This document shows positions 1 through 8,256 of a stretch of DNA of 64,000 nucleotides, piece by piece; positions within the stretch are counted from its first letter, which is position 1; the number at the start of each line of letters is the position of its first letter. The notes beneath the pieces were generated by a model, which had not been told where the DNA came from, made no database searches, and saw nothing but the letters and a program-made list of their open reading frames with translations. The stretch is from Rhodococcus qingshengii (GTDB taxonomy: Bacteria; Actinomycetota; Actinomycetes; Mycobacteriales; Mycobacteriaceae), in assembly GCF_021025955.1 (NCBI RefSeq), contig NZ_JAJNCL010000009.1, positions 62,001 through 126,000 on the forward strand. The letters run 5' to 3'. The position numbers were made by a program, and so were the translations under genes.

Positions 1-144
1 TACGACACCTTCCGCCAGGCCTGGTGGGTGATCTTCGCCGTCGCGCTTGCGTCTGCCCTGGCATCGCTGGGAATGACACCTGCGACCACACCCACCCCAG
101 TTGTCCCTGCTGAATCCGCCATCCCTGAAAGGAATTTGTCATGA
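1..144 (+). CDS. MFS transporter, C-terminal end (partial)
   Basis: Only the last 47 codons of a gene that starts left of the window. The visible peptide has one hydrophobic helix (WWVIFAVALASALASLGM) followed by a Pro/Thr/Ala-rich polar tail. That is how many 12-14 helix major-facilitator exporters end. The stop TGA at 142-144 overlaps the ATG of the thiolase gene (ATGA), so the two are translationally coupled and in one operon. The transporter class is an inference from the last helix and tail alone; substrate unknown. Confidence 0.5.
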   Translation, partial: YDTFRQAWWVIFAVALASALASLGMTPATTPTPVVPAESAIPERNLS

Positions 145-1310
145 GAGACGCAGTTATCGTCGAAGCCGTTCGCACTCCGATCGGCAAGGGAAAGGCGAAC
201 GGCGCCCTGCACCGCATCAACGCCGTCGACCTCCTCGCCCACAGCCTCACAGCGGTAGTCGAACGCACCGGAATCGATGCAGCACTGATCGACGACGTCA
301 TCGGCGGCGCGGTCAGCCAAGTCGGCGAGCAGAGCCAGAATGTCACTCGCACTGCCCTTCTCGCCGCCGGCTACCCGGAGTCGGTTCCGGGAACCACTGT
401 CGACCGGCAGTGTGGAAGTAGCCAACAAGCGGTTCATTTTGCTGCTCAGGGCGTCATCGCCGGAGCATACGACATCGTCGTCGCTGCCGGAGTCGAGTCG
501 ATGAGCCGAGTGCCGATGGGCTCGAGCAGCGTCGGGCGCGAGTCACTCGGGGTAGGTTTTGAAGAGCGTTACCCGGACGGTCTGGTACCGCAGGGCATCA
601 GCGCCGAATTGATTGCCGCCAAGTGGGAACTGAGCCGCACCGAACTGGACGAGTTCTCGGCGTCGAGTCACCGGAAAGCCGCGCTGGCAACCGAAAGTGG
701 ATACTTCACCAAGGAACTCGCCACTCTCCCGCAACTCTCGATCGACGAAGCGATCCGCCCCGGCACCACGGTGGAGACCCTTGCCGGCCTACGGACCGCC
801 TTCGAATCCGACTACTACGCAGAGCGATTCCCACAGATCGACTGGTCCATCACCGCGGGAAACAGCAGCCCGCTTTCGGACGGCAGTTCAGCGGTGATGA
901 TCACGACCAGTGAGATCGCCGCGAAACTCGGCCTCACACCGAAGGCACGAGTGCACAGCTTCGCCGTCGCCGGCGACGATCCGCTGTACATGCTCACCGC
1001 GGTCATCCCTGCTACCCAGAAGGTCCTGGCCCGTGCGGGGTTGACGGTCTCGGACATAGATCTGTTCGAAGTCAACGAGGCTTTTGCCCCAGTGGTCCTC
1101 TCGTGGGCAGCGGACACCGGCGTCGATCTGTCCAAAGTGAACGTCCACGGCGGCGCCATCGCGCTCGGCCACCCGCTGGGCGGCAGTGGAACGCGGATCA
1201 TGACCACTCTGGTCAACGCGATGGAACAGCGCGGCGCGCGCTACGGGCTCCAGACCATGTGTGAGGCAGGTGGGTTGGCCAACGCGACCATCCTGGAGCG
1301 TCTGGGCTGA
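141..1310 (+). CDS. Thiolase (acetyl-CoA C-acyltransferase)
   Basis: A 389-residue thiolase that should cleave 3-ketoacyl-CoA, or condense two acyl-CoAs, in the cytoplasm. The acyl-accepting cysteine is Cys91 in DRQCGSS. NEAFAP and GGAIALGHPLGGSG near the C terminus supply the usual active-site Asn and His. The last catalytic cysteine lies in MCEAGGLANAT, where the family more often has CIGGGQG-like sequence. Full length for the family. The start overlaps the upstream transporter stop (ATGA). Degradative or biosynthetic role cannot be told; the Rhodococcus setting favours beta-oxidation-type catabolism. Confidence 0.93.
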   Translation: MRDAVIVEAVRTPIGKGKANGALHRINAVDLLAHSLTAVVERTGIDAALIDDVIGGAVSQVGEQSQNVTRTALLAAGYPESVPGTTVDRQCGSSQQAVHFAAQGVIAGAYDIVVAAGVESMSRVPMGSSSVGRESLGVGFEERYPDGLVPQGISAELIAAKWELSRTELDEFSASSHRKAALATESGYFTKELATLPQLSIDEAIRPGTTVETLAGLRTAFESDYYAERFPQIDWSITAGNSSPLSDGSSAVMITTSEIAAKLGLTPKARVHSFAVAGDDPLYMLTAVIPATQKVLARAGLTVSDIDLFEVNEAFAPVVLSWAADTGVDLSKVNVHGGAIALGHPLGGSGTRIMTTLVNAMEQRGARYGLQTMCEAGGLANATILERLG

Positions 1311-1330
1311 GCCAACTCCATGCACGGCGC

Positions 1331-1388
1331 TCGGACATCAGTGACCGAGCACCGTCCATTCGGACATCAGTGACCGAGCGCCGTCCAT
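1331..1388. repeat. 29-bp tandem duplication over the 3' end of the methyltransferase gene
   Basis: Two adjacent 29-bp copies (1331-1359 and 1360-1388) differ at one base (GAGCACC versus GAGCGCC). The right copy contains the last codons and stop of the minus-strand methyltransferase (EWTALGH-stop). The left copy repeats that coding end beyond the stop. This looks like a recent slippage or unequal-crossover duplication. Confidence 0.85.
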
Positions 1389-2023
1389 TCGGGATCCGGC
1401 TTCCTCGCCACCACCCGAAATACGATTCCGCCCCGTCCGCTGCGCTGCACCTCGTCGATCAGGAAACCGGCGTTTTCGAGGTATGCCACCGGTTCGCGAG
1501 TGAGGTGATCAGCTCCGAACCGAACAAAAAGCGGTTCCACGGCCTTCATCAACGTACGAGCAACAACGTTCTTGCTCGGCCCGTGCTCGGCGAGAACGAA
1601 TCGACCACCAGGCACCAGGACCCGAAATGCTTCGCTCGCAACTCGGTCCGGATCGGGGATCGTACAAAAGGCGTACGTGGACACCAACGTGTCCACGCAC
1701 TCGTCGGGAACATCGAGTGCTTGCACGTCTCCGAGACGTAGGTCGACTTCGGTCTTCACCCCCTCGGAGACCTTGACCCTGGCCTGATCGAGCATCGCAC
1801 TCGAGATATCCACGCCGATGACGTAATCGACGTCATCCCCGTAGAGAGGCAGGTTCAGCCCGGTACCCACGGCGATCTCGACCACGCGGCCATGCGCCTG
1901 GTCCACAGCCCATTTCCGGGCGTCACCGAGCACAAAGCGTTCGAAACGCCCGATCTGTCGGTCGTAGTGCGCCGCCATTGCGTCGAAAGTCTTGGCGACC
2001 TGTGCAGTGTCTGGTTCACGCAT
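1367..2023 (-). CDS. Class I SAM-dependent methyltransferase
   Basis: A 218-residue protein with a Methyltransf_11/UbiE-like fold. Motif I is VVEIAVGTGLNLPLY at about residues 46-60, followed by the acidic strand IGVDIS and the LRLGDVQALDVPDECVD region. No signal peptide, so cytosolic. Resemblance to phosphatidylethanolamine N-methyltransferase or ubiquinone/menaquinone methyltransferases does not define the substrate. It is convergent with the thiolase gene and separated from it by 56 bp that carry a tandem repeat. It is divergent from the DUF808 gene. Confidence 0.85.
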   Translation of the reverse strand: MREPDTAQVAKTFDAMAAHYDRQIGRFERFVLGDARKWAVDQAHGRVVEIAVGTGLNLPLYGDDVDYVIGVDISSAMLDQARVKVSEGVKTEVDLRLGDVQALDVPDECVDTLVSTYAFCTIPDPDRVASEAFRVLVPGGRFVLAEHGPSKNVVARTLMKAVEPLFVRFGADHLTREPVAYLENAGFLIDEVQRSGRGGIVFRVVARKPDPEWTALGH

Positions 2024-2263
2024 AGTGCCCCGTTTCGATCGATCTTCTGTGCAGTCTTACACGCGAGCACCGGGTCGGGAAGGCCTTTCGTGACGAAGGG
2101 CAACCGGCCGAGCGAGGTCGTCCCTGACGGATGCCCCCGGTATCGTTCCAGGTGACCTGACCTCACCTACGACGACCATGGATAGAGACCTCGTGCGATC
2201 AAGTAACTGCGTCACCGGTTCGGTCCGGCCACCTTTTCTCACTGATTCCACTGGAGGTCTGTG

Positions 2264-3205
2264 ATGGCCGGCGGACTCTTCGCCCTGCTCGACGACGTCG
2301 CGGCCCTGGCTCGTATGGCAGCCGCCTCGATCGACGACGTCGCCGCAGCAACCGGTAAGGCGACCGCCAAAGCTGCGGGTGTCGTCATCGACGACGCAGC
2401 CGTCACACCGCAGTACGTCCGTGGACTCGCGGCCGAGCGCGAACTACCGATCATCAAGCGCATCGCCATCGGATCGCTGCGCAACAAGCTGCTGATCATC
2501 CTGCCGATCGCTCTGCTGCTCAGTCAGTTCCTTCCCTGGCTCCTGACACCACTGTTGATGGTCGGTGGCTGCTACCTCAGCTATGAAGCAGTGCACAAGA
2601 TCTGGGGTGCGATATTCGGCCACGGTGATCACCACGAAACGGCCGACGAGCACCCTCGCGACGAAGAGGCCGTGGTTTCGGGTGCTGTCCGCACCGACCT
2701 GATCCTGTCCGCCGAGATCATGGTGATTGCACTCAACACCATCGCGGGCGAAGGTTTCTGGAGCCGGTTGGTAATTCTTGCCGTCGTCGCCGTGGTCATC
2801 ACCGTGGTCGTCTACGGCGTCGTCGGGCTGATCGTGAAGATGGACGACATCGGCTTGAAAATCGCCGAGACGTCGTCGGGCTTCACCCACAAGGTCGGCC
2901 GTGGACTGGTTCGCGGTATGCCTCACGTGATGTCGGTGCTCTCGGTGGTCGGTACCGCCGCGATGCTGTGGGTCGGTGGCCACATCTTGTTGGTCGGCAT
3001 CGACGAACTGGGCTTCCACCCGCTGTACGACGCCGTTCATCACGGGGAAGAAGCAGTCAGTGACATCGCCGGAGTCGGTGGCGTACTGGCGTGGATAGTC
3101 AACACCCTTGCCTCGGCAGCGCTGGGCCTGGTGGTTGGCGCCATCATCGTCGCAGCTCAACTGGGTATCACCCGCCTGCTCGCAAAGCGTTCTGCGACGG
3201 CCTGA
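2264..3205 (+). CDS. DUF808 family membrane protein (YedI-like)
   Basis: A 313-residue integral membrane protein. The N terminus (MAGGLFALLDDVAALARMAAASIDDVA) is the hallmark of DUF808/YedI. It is followed by a polar stretch and about six hydrophobic segments (starting with LLIILPIALLLSQFLPWLL, then the helices after EIMVIALNTIAGEGFW). ATG at 2264 is preferred over the adjacent GTG at 2261 because GGAGG (2254-2258) is better spaced. Function is not established for the family. It ends 4 bp before the convergent WYL regulator. Confidence 0.88.
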   Translation: MAGGLFALLDDVAALARMAAASIDDVAAATGKATAKAAGVVIDDAAVTPQYVRGLAAERELPIIKRIAIGSLRNKLLIILPIALLLSQFLPWLLTPLLMVGGCYLSYEAVHKIWGAIFGHGDHHETADEHPRDEEAVVSGAVRTDLILSAEIMVIALNTIAGEGFWSRLVILAVVAVVITVVVYGVVGLIVKMDDIGLKIAETSSGFTHKVGRGLVRGMPHVMSVLSVVGTAAMLWVGGHILLVGIDELGFHPLYDAVHHGEEAVSDIAGVGGVLAWIVNTLASAALGLVVGAIIVAAQLGITRLLAKRSATA

Positions 3206-3209
3206 TCGC

Positions 3210-4154
3210 CTACCTGTGGCGGAGCACCATCTGCTCCGCCACGGTGCGCATCCCTTCACGCAAGGACGAGGGTTCGAGCACCTCGACGTCGGCTCCCAGC
3301 CCGATCAACTGTGAGAGCGCGACGGCTTCGCTCTCGAGTTTCAGCCCGGCGCCCACCCATCCGTCGTTGTCCTCGGGTCCCACGTCGACAGCAGCCGCAA
3401 GCTCGCCCACCACGTCGGGGAGCCGGCGCCTGCCCTCTGGTGACAACCGCACCTGGCAGTCGAAACGAAGCAGCGACCGGTCGAACTCGGCCATCGACGC
3501 AGCCCACCACGACGGCAGATCGAAATCCTCCGGCCGGGTGAACGAATCATCTTCTACCACCGCATTTTTGATGCGGCCGACTCGAAACGACAGCGTTCGA
3601 CCGTTCATCCCCGCCACCAGGTACCAAACACCGGCTTTGATGACCAGACCCAGCGGTTCGACCGTCCGCTCGCGATCGCGGTAGGCGAAGCGCAGCCGAC
3701 GCGAGTCGAGCACAGCGGATGTGACGATCGGAAGACCTGAGATGTCTTCGACTCCGCCGAACCAGCCGGGGACGTCCACCAGGATTCGGTCCTGCCACAA
3801 GCGCGCGCTCTCGCGCAGCGGACCGGGCAGGGTGCGCAGCAGTTTGGCCCCCGCCGAACCGACGGCGTCGGATCGCCCGAGATCCGCAGCGATGGACGGC
3901 ACGCCCAACAGCATGAGTGCGGACGTCTCGTCGTCCGTCATGCCGGACAGCTTGGACTGCCAACCGTCGAGCAGACGAATGCCACCGCCCGGTCCGCTCT
4001 CGGTCCAGATGGGCACGCCGGCAGCCGACAACGAGGCCACGTCGCGGTAGATCGTTCGCACCGACACACCGAACTCGTCGGCCAACTGATCGGCAACGAC
4101 GCCACGACTGCCCTGCAAACGCAACATGAGTTGGAGCAACCGCGCGGATCTCAT
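3210..4154 (-). CDS. HTH-WYL domain transcriptional regulator (YafY/DeoR-like)
   Basis: A 314-residue regulator with an N-terminal winged HTH (MRSARLLQLMLRLQ ... LADEFGVSVRTIYRDVASLSAAG) and a WYL domain around residues 170-215 (WYLVAGMNGRTLSFRVGRI). The start MRSARLL at 4154 fits the family N terminus; upstream codons to 4178 would run into the operator. It is transcribed away from the PPOX-family gene, with a palindromic site between them, so it probably controls itself and that neighbour. The ligand is unknown. Confidence 0.88.
   Translation of the reverse strand: MRSARLLQLMLRLQGSRGVVADQLADEFGVSVRTIYRDVASLSAAGVPIWTESGPGGGIRLLDGWQSKLSGMTDDETSALMLLGVPSIAADLGRSDAVGSAGAKLLRTLPGPLRESARLWQDRILVDVPGWFGGVEDISGLPIVTSAVLDSRRLRFAYRDRERTVEPLGLVIKAGVWYLVAGMNGRTLSFRVGRIKNAVVEDDSFTRPEDFDLPSWWAASMAEFDRSLLRFDCQVRLSPEGRRRLPDVVGELAAAVDVGPEDNDGWVGAGLKLESEAVALSQLIGLGADVEVLEPSSLREGMRTVAEQMVLRHR
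3218..3240 (+). terminator. Hairpin at convergent gene ends (possible terminator)
   Basis: Perfect 9-bp stem GGCGGAGCA / TGCTCCGCC with a 5-nt loop, 13 bp after the DUF808 stop. It lies inside the last codons of the convergent WYL gene and has no clear T-tract, so terminator function is tentative. Confidence 0.4.
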
Positions 4155-4177
4155 GACGCGAACAATACCGAGAATCA

Positions 4178-4194
4178 CTGACAGAACTTGTCAG
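4178..4194. promoter_or_regulatory. Inverted repeat, probable WYL-regulator operator
   Basis: CTGACA-GAACT-TGTCAG is a perfect 6-bp inverted repeat with a 5-bp centre. It sits in the 55-bp divergent gap between the WYL regulator and the PPOX-family gene. TGACA-N-TGTCA palindromes are typical of YafY-like regulators, so autoregulation with control of the neighbour is the simplest reading. Confidence 0.55.
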
Positions 4195-4209
4195 GAATAG
4201 GGGTGCACA

Positions 4210-4683
4210 ATGACCGTCATGGTCACCTGGAAGCAGTTCTCCGAAGAAGTTCCCGCCCTCGCCGACGCGGTCCAAGCACGATTCAAGGCCCACAAGCATC
4301 ACGTCCTCGCAACGCTGCGCAAGGATGGTTCACCGAGGGTCAGCGGCACCGAAGTCGAAATCCTCGACGGGCGTCTGGTGCTCGGTTCGATGTTCGGTGC
4401 ACTCAAAGCGAAGGACCTCATCCGTGACGGGCGCTACGCCCTCCACAGCAATCCCGGCGAGCACACGATGGAAGGTGGCGATGCCAAGATCGCCGGAATT
4501 GCACGCGAAGTGACCGGCGACGAGTTCGAAGCCGTGCTGGCAAGCTACACCTACGACGTTCCGAAACCCCTGCACCTCTTTGTCCTCGACATCGACGAGG
4601 TGGTGCACACGACTGTCGACGACGAGCACATGTACGTAGACCTCTGGAAGCCGGGCAAGGAGATCACCCGCTTCACCAAGTGA
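4210..4683 (+). CDS. Pyridoxamine 5'-phosphate oxidase-family (PPOX/FDR-A) protein
   Basis: A 157-residue split-barrel flavin/F420-binding protein. HHVLATLRKDGSPRVSGTEVEI and LVLGSMFGALKAKDLIRDGRYALHS are the usual FMN/F420-contact strands. Actinobacterial members include F420-dependent reductases and heme-degrading enzymes, so the exact reaction is open. The gene lies divergent from the WYL regulator, which is a common arrangement. The last 11 bp overlap the end of the convergent cation-efflux gene. Confidence 0.8.
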   Translation: MTVMVTWKQFSEEVPALADAVQARFKAHKHHVLATLRKDGSPRVSGTEVEILDGRLVLGSMFGALKAKDLIRDGRYALHSNPGEHTMEGGDAKIAGIAREVTGDEFEAVLASYTYDVPKPLHLFVLDIDEVVHTTVDDEHMYVDLWKPGKEITRFTK

Positions 4684-5602
4684 CGTTCTTCTCGCAGTGC
4701 TCGCCGTTGGCACACGATTCCACCTGGACAGTGGCGTGGGAAAGACCGTGACTCTCGAGGACGGTACGCGCGGATTCCAGAACGTTCGACGAATTCGCGT
4801 CACTGGTCAGGTGGACCGTCGCGACATCCATTCCGGTGGTAAGCGTCCAGACGTGTAGGTCGTGAACACCCATCACGCTCGGCAGCGCAGCCAGGTCGGC
4901 CTCGACCGCTTCGACATCGACGTCGGCCGGCGACGCCTGCGTCAGAATGCGCAACGATGCTGCGGCCAATTTGATCGCACGCGGCACCACCCACAGCGAG
5001 ATAAGAACACCGACGACGACGTCCGCCCACGTCCAATTGAACAGCAGGACAAGGCCACCGGCGATCAGAACACCGACGCTACCGACGGCGTCGGCAAGCA
5101 CTTCGAGGTAGGCGCCGCGCACGGCCAGGCTGTCCTTGGAGTCGCCGCGCAGCATCAGCATCACGACGATGTTCGCGGCCAGACCGGCAGCCGCAGTGAT
5201 GATCAGGGCGCCGCCCGGGATCTCGGGTTCGTTACCGATCCGGCCGATTGCCTCGTAGAAGACCCAGGCCGCGACGGCCAGCAGCATCACGGCGTTAGCC
5301 ATGGCGGTCAACACTTCGGCGCGATGCCAACCGAAGGTCCTGGCCGCGGTGGTGCTGCCCTTCTTCGCGAGTAGCAACGCCGTCAGGCCCATCGCCATAC
5401 CCACCACGTCGGTGAGCATGTGACCGGCGTCGGCAAGCAGAGCCAACGAGTTGATCAGGATGCCGACCGTGGCTTCGAGCACGAGGAACGCAACGAGGAT
5501 CGCAAGTGCGACCGCCATTTTTCTGATGCGCTGCGGTGACGGTCCTACGCCGACCGAATCTGCTGCCGAGTGGCCATGTGAATGGCCGTGCCCTGCTCCC
5601 AT
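4673..5602 (-). CDS. Cation diffusion facilitator (CzcD-like metal exporter)
   Basis: A 309-residue inner-membrane exporter for Zn2+/Co2+/Cd2+-type ions driven by proton exchange. The N terminus is His-rich (GAGHGHSHGHS). It has six transmembrane helices, including LLADAGHMLTDVVGMAMGL with the metal-binding His/Asp, a matching Asp in EVLADAVGSVGV, and a cytoplasmic C-terminal domain (VMGVHDLHVWTLTTG). ATG at 5602 is chosen because GGGAGG lies about 10 bp upstream and the His-rich start is typical; an ORF extension to 5653 lacks support. Direct repeats upstream suggest metal-sensor control. Confidence 0.92.
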   Translation of the reverse strand: MGAGHGHSHGHSAADSVGVGPSPQRIRKMAVALAILVAFLVLEATVGILINSLALLADAGHMLTDVVGMAMGLTALLLAKKGSTTAARTFGWHRAEVLTAMANAVMLLAVAAWVFYEAIGRIGNEPEIPGGALIITAAAGLAANIVVMLMLRGDSKDSLAVRGAYLEVLADAVGSVGVLIAGGLVLLFNWTWADVVVGVLISLWVVPRAIKLAAASLRILTQASPADVDVEAVEADLAALPSVMGVHDLHVWTLTTGMDVATVHLTSDANSSNVLESARTVLESHGLSHATVQVESCANGEHCEKNVTW

Positions 5603-5639
5603 TTGTCCTGTTCCCTCCCAAGTCCTTCTCAGAGCATAT

Positions 5640-5657
5640 GCATACATTCGCATACAT
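5640..5657. promoter_or_regulatory. GCATACAT direct repeats upstream of the CDF exporter
   Basis: Two 8-bp copies of GCATACAT (5640-5647 and 5650-5657) are offset by 10 bp, one helical turn, and overlap a GCATATGC palindrome. They lie 38-55 bp upstream of the exporter start. This is a candidate metal-sensor operator; no sensor gene is adjacent. Confidence 0.4.
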
Positions 5658-5693
5658 ACAATGAGTTGCTCAGTGAGCGGGAAAGGGCAGAGG

Positions 5694-6839
5694 TCAGTGA
5701 TCCGGCTCGTACGCCGGGTGTGGCACAGTCGGCGGCAGAGTGGCGATCGACGAGATGCGCTTCATGCCTGCAACCTGCAAGAGGTCGACCACCAACGATC
5801 TGATCTGGGCGAACACCACCGTCGAGGACAGGCCCGCGTTCTCGACTACCGCCGGTTTCAATTCCTTGGCCACCGAGCGGAGGACACGCGCTGCCTCGGC
5901 TTGATCGGGTTGCTCCCCCGGCTCCGCCAGGATCATGTCCTTCAGCACTTCGACGGCTTTCGACAAGCGCTCGACCTGAGCCACCAAACGGGGATCGAGA
6001 ATCTCGTCGTCCCTGACCAACGTCAACGAACGACGCGCGAGTACTCGAATATTGCGCAACGCATTGTCGATGGGATCGGCTGTCGCCATGAGCCTTTCGA
6101 GACGAGGTCGACTGTTCCAGTACAGCGGGGAGATCCGGCTGATCTCTCGCCCGCCGAGGAGGTTGGTGCGCAATCCGTCGATGGCACCTTGAGTTGCGCG
6201 CGCCTTCTGGAGCGCCTTCACGATCGGGTCCGGATCGTTCGCGACAAGGCCGTCTGCCACCAATTGCAGTACCTCGGAAGCTGTTCCGAGAATCGACGCA
6301 GCGTCCTTGCGTGCGCGTCGCACCGGATGGGTGGGGATGATCGCGACAACCGCGATGCCCACCAGACCACCGACCAGGGCATCGATCATGCGATCGGGCC
6401 CGCCGCTACCACCCGGTGGGATCAGCGTCGCCACCAGCACTGCCGAATTTCCGGCCTGCATCGAGAAAATCGGCCCGCTGTTCAGAAGCACCGCGACGGA
6501 CATCGCCAGCACGACGACCAAACTGATCTGCCACGGTCCGCTCCCGATACCGGAGATGATCAGGTCACCGATTCCGATACCGACCGTGACGCCCGCAACC
6601 AACTCGAACGAGCGCCGCAACCGGGCACCCAGCGACAGACCGAGCGAGACCACGGCGGCAATCGGCGCGAAGAACGGCGCATGGTGCCCGATCACCGTTG
6701 TGGCAACCCACCACGCCAATCCGGCCGCCAAGGCACATTGAATGATCGGTAGCGCCGACGTCTGAAGCCGACGCACCGATTTGCGAGCACGGTCCTTGAT
6801 GCCGGCCCGGCTCGGACGGAAACTGCTAACCGAGGCCAA
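5694..6839 (-). CDS. FUSC-family / aromatic acid exporter-like membrane protein
   Basis: A protein of about 381 residues with an N-terminal block of hydrophobic helices (ALPIIQCALAAGLAWWVATT, FFAPIAAVVSLGLSLG, LVVVLAMSVAVLLNSGP) and a C-terminal cytoplasmic helical part. This matches FUSC/ArAE-like proteins linked to efflux of aromatic acids. The start is uncertain. TTG at 6839 overlaps the end of the upstream DUF3151 gene by 14 bp, which would couple translation; GTG at 6776 is the alternative (360 residues). Codons upstream of 6839 are a shadow of DUF3151. Confidence 0.8.
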   Translation of the reverse strand: MASVSSFRPSRAGIKDRARKSVRRLQTSALPIIQCALAAGLAWWVATTVIGHHAPFFAPIAAVVSLGLSLGARLRRSFELVAGVTVGIGIGDLIISGIGSGPWQISLVVVLAMSVAVLLNSGPIFSMQAGNSAVLVATLIPPGGSGGPDRMIDALVGGLVGIAVVAIIPTHPVRRARKDAASILGTASEVLQLVADGLVANDPDPIVKALQKARATQGAIDGLRTNLLGGREISRISPLYWNSRPRLERLMATADPIDNALRNIRVLARRSLTLVRDDEILDPRLVAQVERLSKAVEVLKDMILAEPGEQPDQAEAARVLRSVAKELKPAVVENAGLSSTVVFAQIRSLVVDLLQVAGMKRISSIATLPPTVPHPAYEPDH

Positions 6840-7242
6840 GCGCTTCGGCGGCGTTGGGATCGCAGTCTTCGAGCAGATCGAGGCAACGCGCGTACTCGTC
6901 GGCCTCACCGATCGTCTTCGCAGCCTTGGCCAGGACAGCAACGCAACGCAAGAAGCCACGGTTCGGTTCATGGCTGTAGGGCACGGGGCCGAAACCCTTC
7001 CAACCGTTACGGCGCAGTTGGTCGAGTCCACGGTGGTAGCCGGTACGCGCATAGGCGTAGGCAGTGATGGTTTCGCCCTTGTCCAGGGCAGCCTCGGCGA
7101 GGTAGGCCCACGCGATGGAGGCAGTGGGATGGTCGGCCGCGACCTGGGCCGGGTCAGCGTGGTTGAGCAGTGCCGATTCCGCGTCGTCGTCGCCGGGAAG
7201 CAGAGTGGGCTTGGGTCCGAGCAGGTCACCGAATTGGGTCAT
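6826..7242 (-). CDS. DUF3151 family protein (Rv0360c-like)
   Basis: A 138-residue soluble actinobacterial protein of unknown function. Conserved-looking segments are WAYLAEAALDKGETITAYAYARTGYHRGLDQLRRNGWKG (over its first and last halves) and ARCLDLLEDCDPNAAEALGLG. The start MTQFGDLLG at 7242 fits the family better than the longer ORF start at 7275. Its place beside the membrane-protein gene and fba matches the mycobacterial Rv0360c-Rv0363c order. Confidence 0.85.
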   Translation of the reverse strand: MTQFGDLLGPKPTLLPGDDDAESALLNHADPAQVAADHPTASIAWAYLAEAALDKGETITAYAYARTGYHRGLDQLRRNGWKGFGPVPYSHEPNRGFLRCVAVLAKAAKTIGEADEYARCLDLLEDCDPNAAEALGLG

Positions 7243-7367
7243 GCGCTCATTGTGCCCGCTACACCTTTCCGCCACAGGACCGCCTCGCCGACGGTGGGAG
7301 TTATGCAGGCTACATACCGGTCGTTACCCTGACATGGTCATTGCTGCATAAGACCGAAGGGTTACCC

Positions 7368-8177
7368 GTGCCGGACTCGAAAGACGACAACTCGAAAAAG
7401 AGCGCAGCCCCGAACGGTGCGCCGGAGAAGTCGGTCCCGACCGAACCTGCGACTGTGGCGATTCAGAAGGCAGGCAAGGGCTCGACGGCACCGAAAGCGG
7501 ACGCCGGAGTCAAGGCGCCGAAGGCGGACGGCGAAGGCACGGCAGCGAGTGCGCCAACCGTCGCGATTCCGAAAGTCGCGCAGCCGACACCAACATCCCG
7601 GCAAGCTCCGACACCACCTCGAGCTCCGACACCACCGCCGCAGCGCGCCGCGCCTCAGCGGGTAGGCGTCGCGCCAACCCCACCGCTGGCCCAGCCGATG
7701 CCGACTCGCATCGAGCCCGCCGCGCCGGAAAAGACCAAGCGCAGCGGCAAGGGCTGGTATATCGCAGCAGCAGCGGCCGGCGTCGCCGTCCTCGCGGCAA
7801 TCGGCATCGCGGTCTTCGTCTCGTCCAACAGCGGTAGCGGTGAAAGCTCACCTGAAGCTCAGGTCCAGACCGCCATCTCGACGTACGTCGACGCACTGCA
7901 AACCGGCGATCTGGCGACTCTGCGAACGTCGACGTGTGGAGCGCTGGGCGAGTACTACCGCACCATTCCGGACGCGGCGTTCGCTCAGGTTCACGACAAT
8001 GCCGTCGCGCAGAAGACGATTCCGCAGGTCGGAGCCGTCGACGCGGTCCGCATCACCGACGACACCGCGATCGCTCAGGTGCAGGCAAGTTTGCCGAGCA
8101 CCGGCGAGCAGTCGTGGCGCACGTTCGACCTCGAGCGCCAGGACGGCACGTGGAAGGTTTGCGATCCCAGCAAGTAA
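7368..8177 (+). CDS. Single-pass membrane protein with Pro/Ala-rich N-terminal region (Rv0361-like)
   Basis: A 269-residue protein. Residues 1-125 are low complexity (Ala, Pro, Lys, Thr) with repeats such as PTPPRAPTPPP. One transmembrane helix follows at about 131-152 (GWYIAAAAAGVAVLAAIGIAVFV). The exported C-terminal domain of about 110 residues resembles the NTF2-like fold of actinobacterial secreted proteins (VQTAISTYVDALQTGDLATL, then TWKVCDPSK). GTG at 7368 is chosen from GAAGG 7 bp upstream. Function unknown; cell-envelope role inferred from topology. Confidence 0.78.
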   Translation: MPDSKDDNSKKSAAPNGAPEKSVPTEPATVAIQKAGKGSTAPKADAGVKAPKADGEGTAASAPTVAIPKVAQPTPTSRQAPTPPRAPTPPPQRAAPQRVGVAPTPPLAQPMPTRIEPAAPEKTKRSGKGWYIAAAAAGVAVLAAIGIAVFVSSNSGSGESSPEAQVQTAISTYVDALQTGDLATLRTSTCGALGEYYRTIPDAAFAQVHDNAVAQKTIPQVGAVDAVRITDDTAIAQVQASLPSTGEQSWRTFDLERQDGTWKVCDPSK

Positions 8178-8189
8178 GAACCTGAACAG

Positions 8190-8228
8190 AAAATGCGCGC
8201 CGGCGAGAAATTTGCCGGCGCGCATTTT
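8190..8228. terminator. Bidirectional rho-independent terminator
   Basis: Perfect 15-bp inverted repeat AAAATGCGCGCCGGC / GCCGGCGCGCATTTT with a 9-nt loop, placed between the convergent Rv0361-like gene and fba. The A-run before and T-run after let it work in both directions. Confidence 0.9.
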
Positions 8229-8256
8229 GTTCGGTGAAGCTGAGTTGTGAAGCCGA

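Noticed and set aside
5451..6752. 433-codon plus-strand frame
   Set aside because: Antisense of the FUSC-like gene with shadow-type composition.
6840..7229. N-terminal extension of the FUSC-like protein
   Set aside because: These codons are the shadow of DUF3151; the Pro/Ser/Thr/Arg-rich sequence does not fit a membrane exporter.
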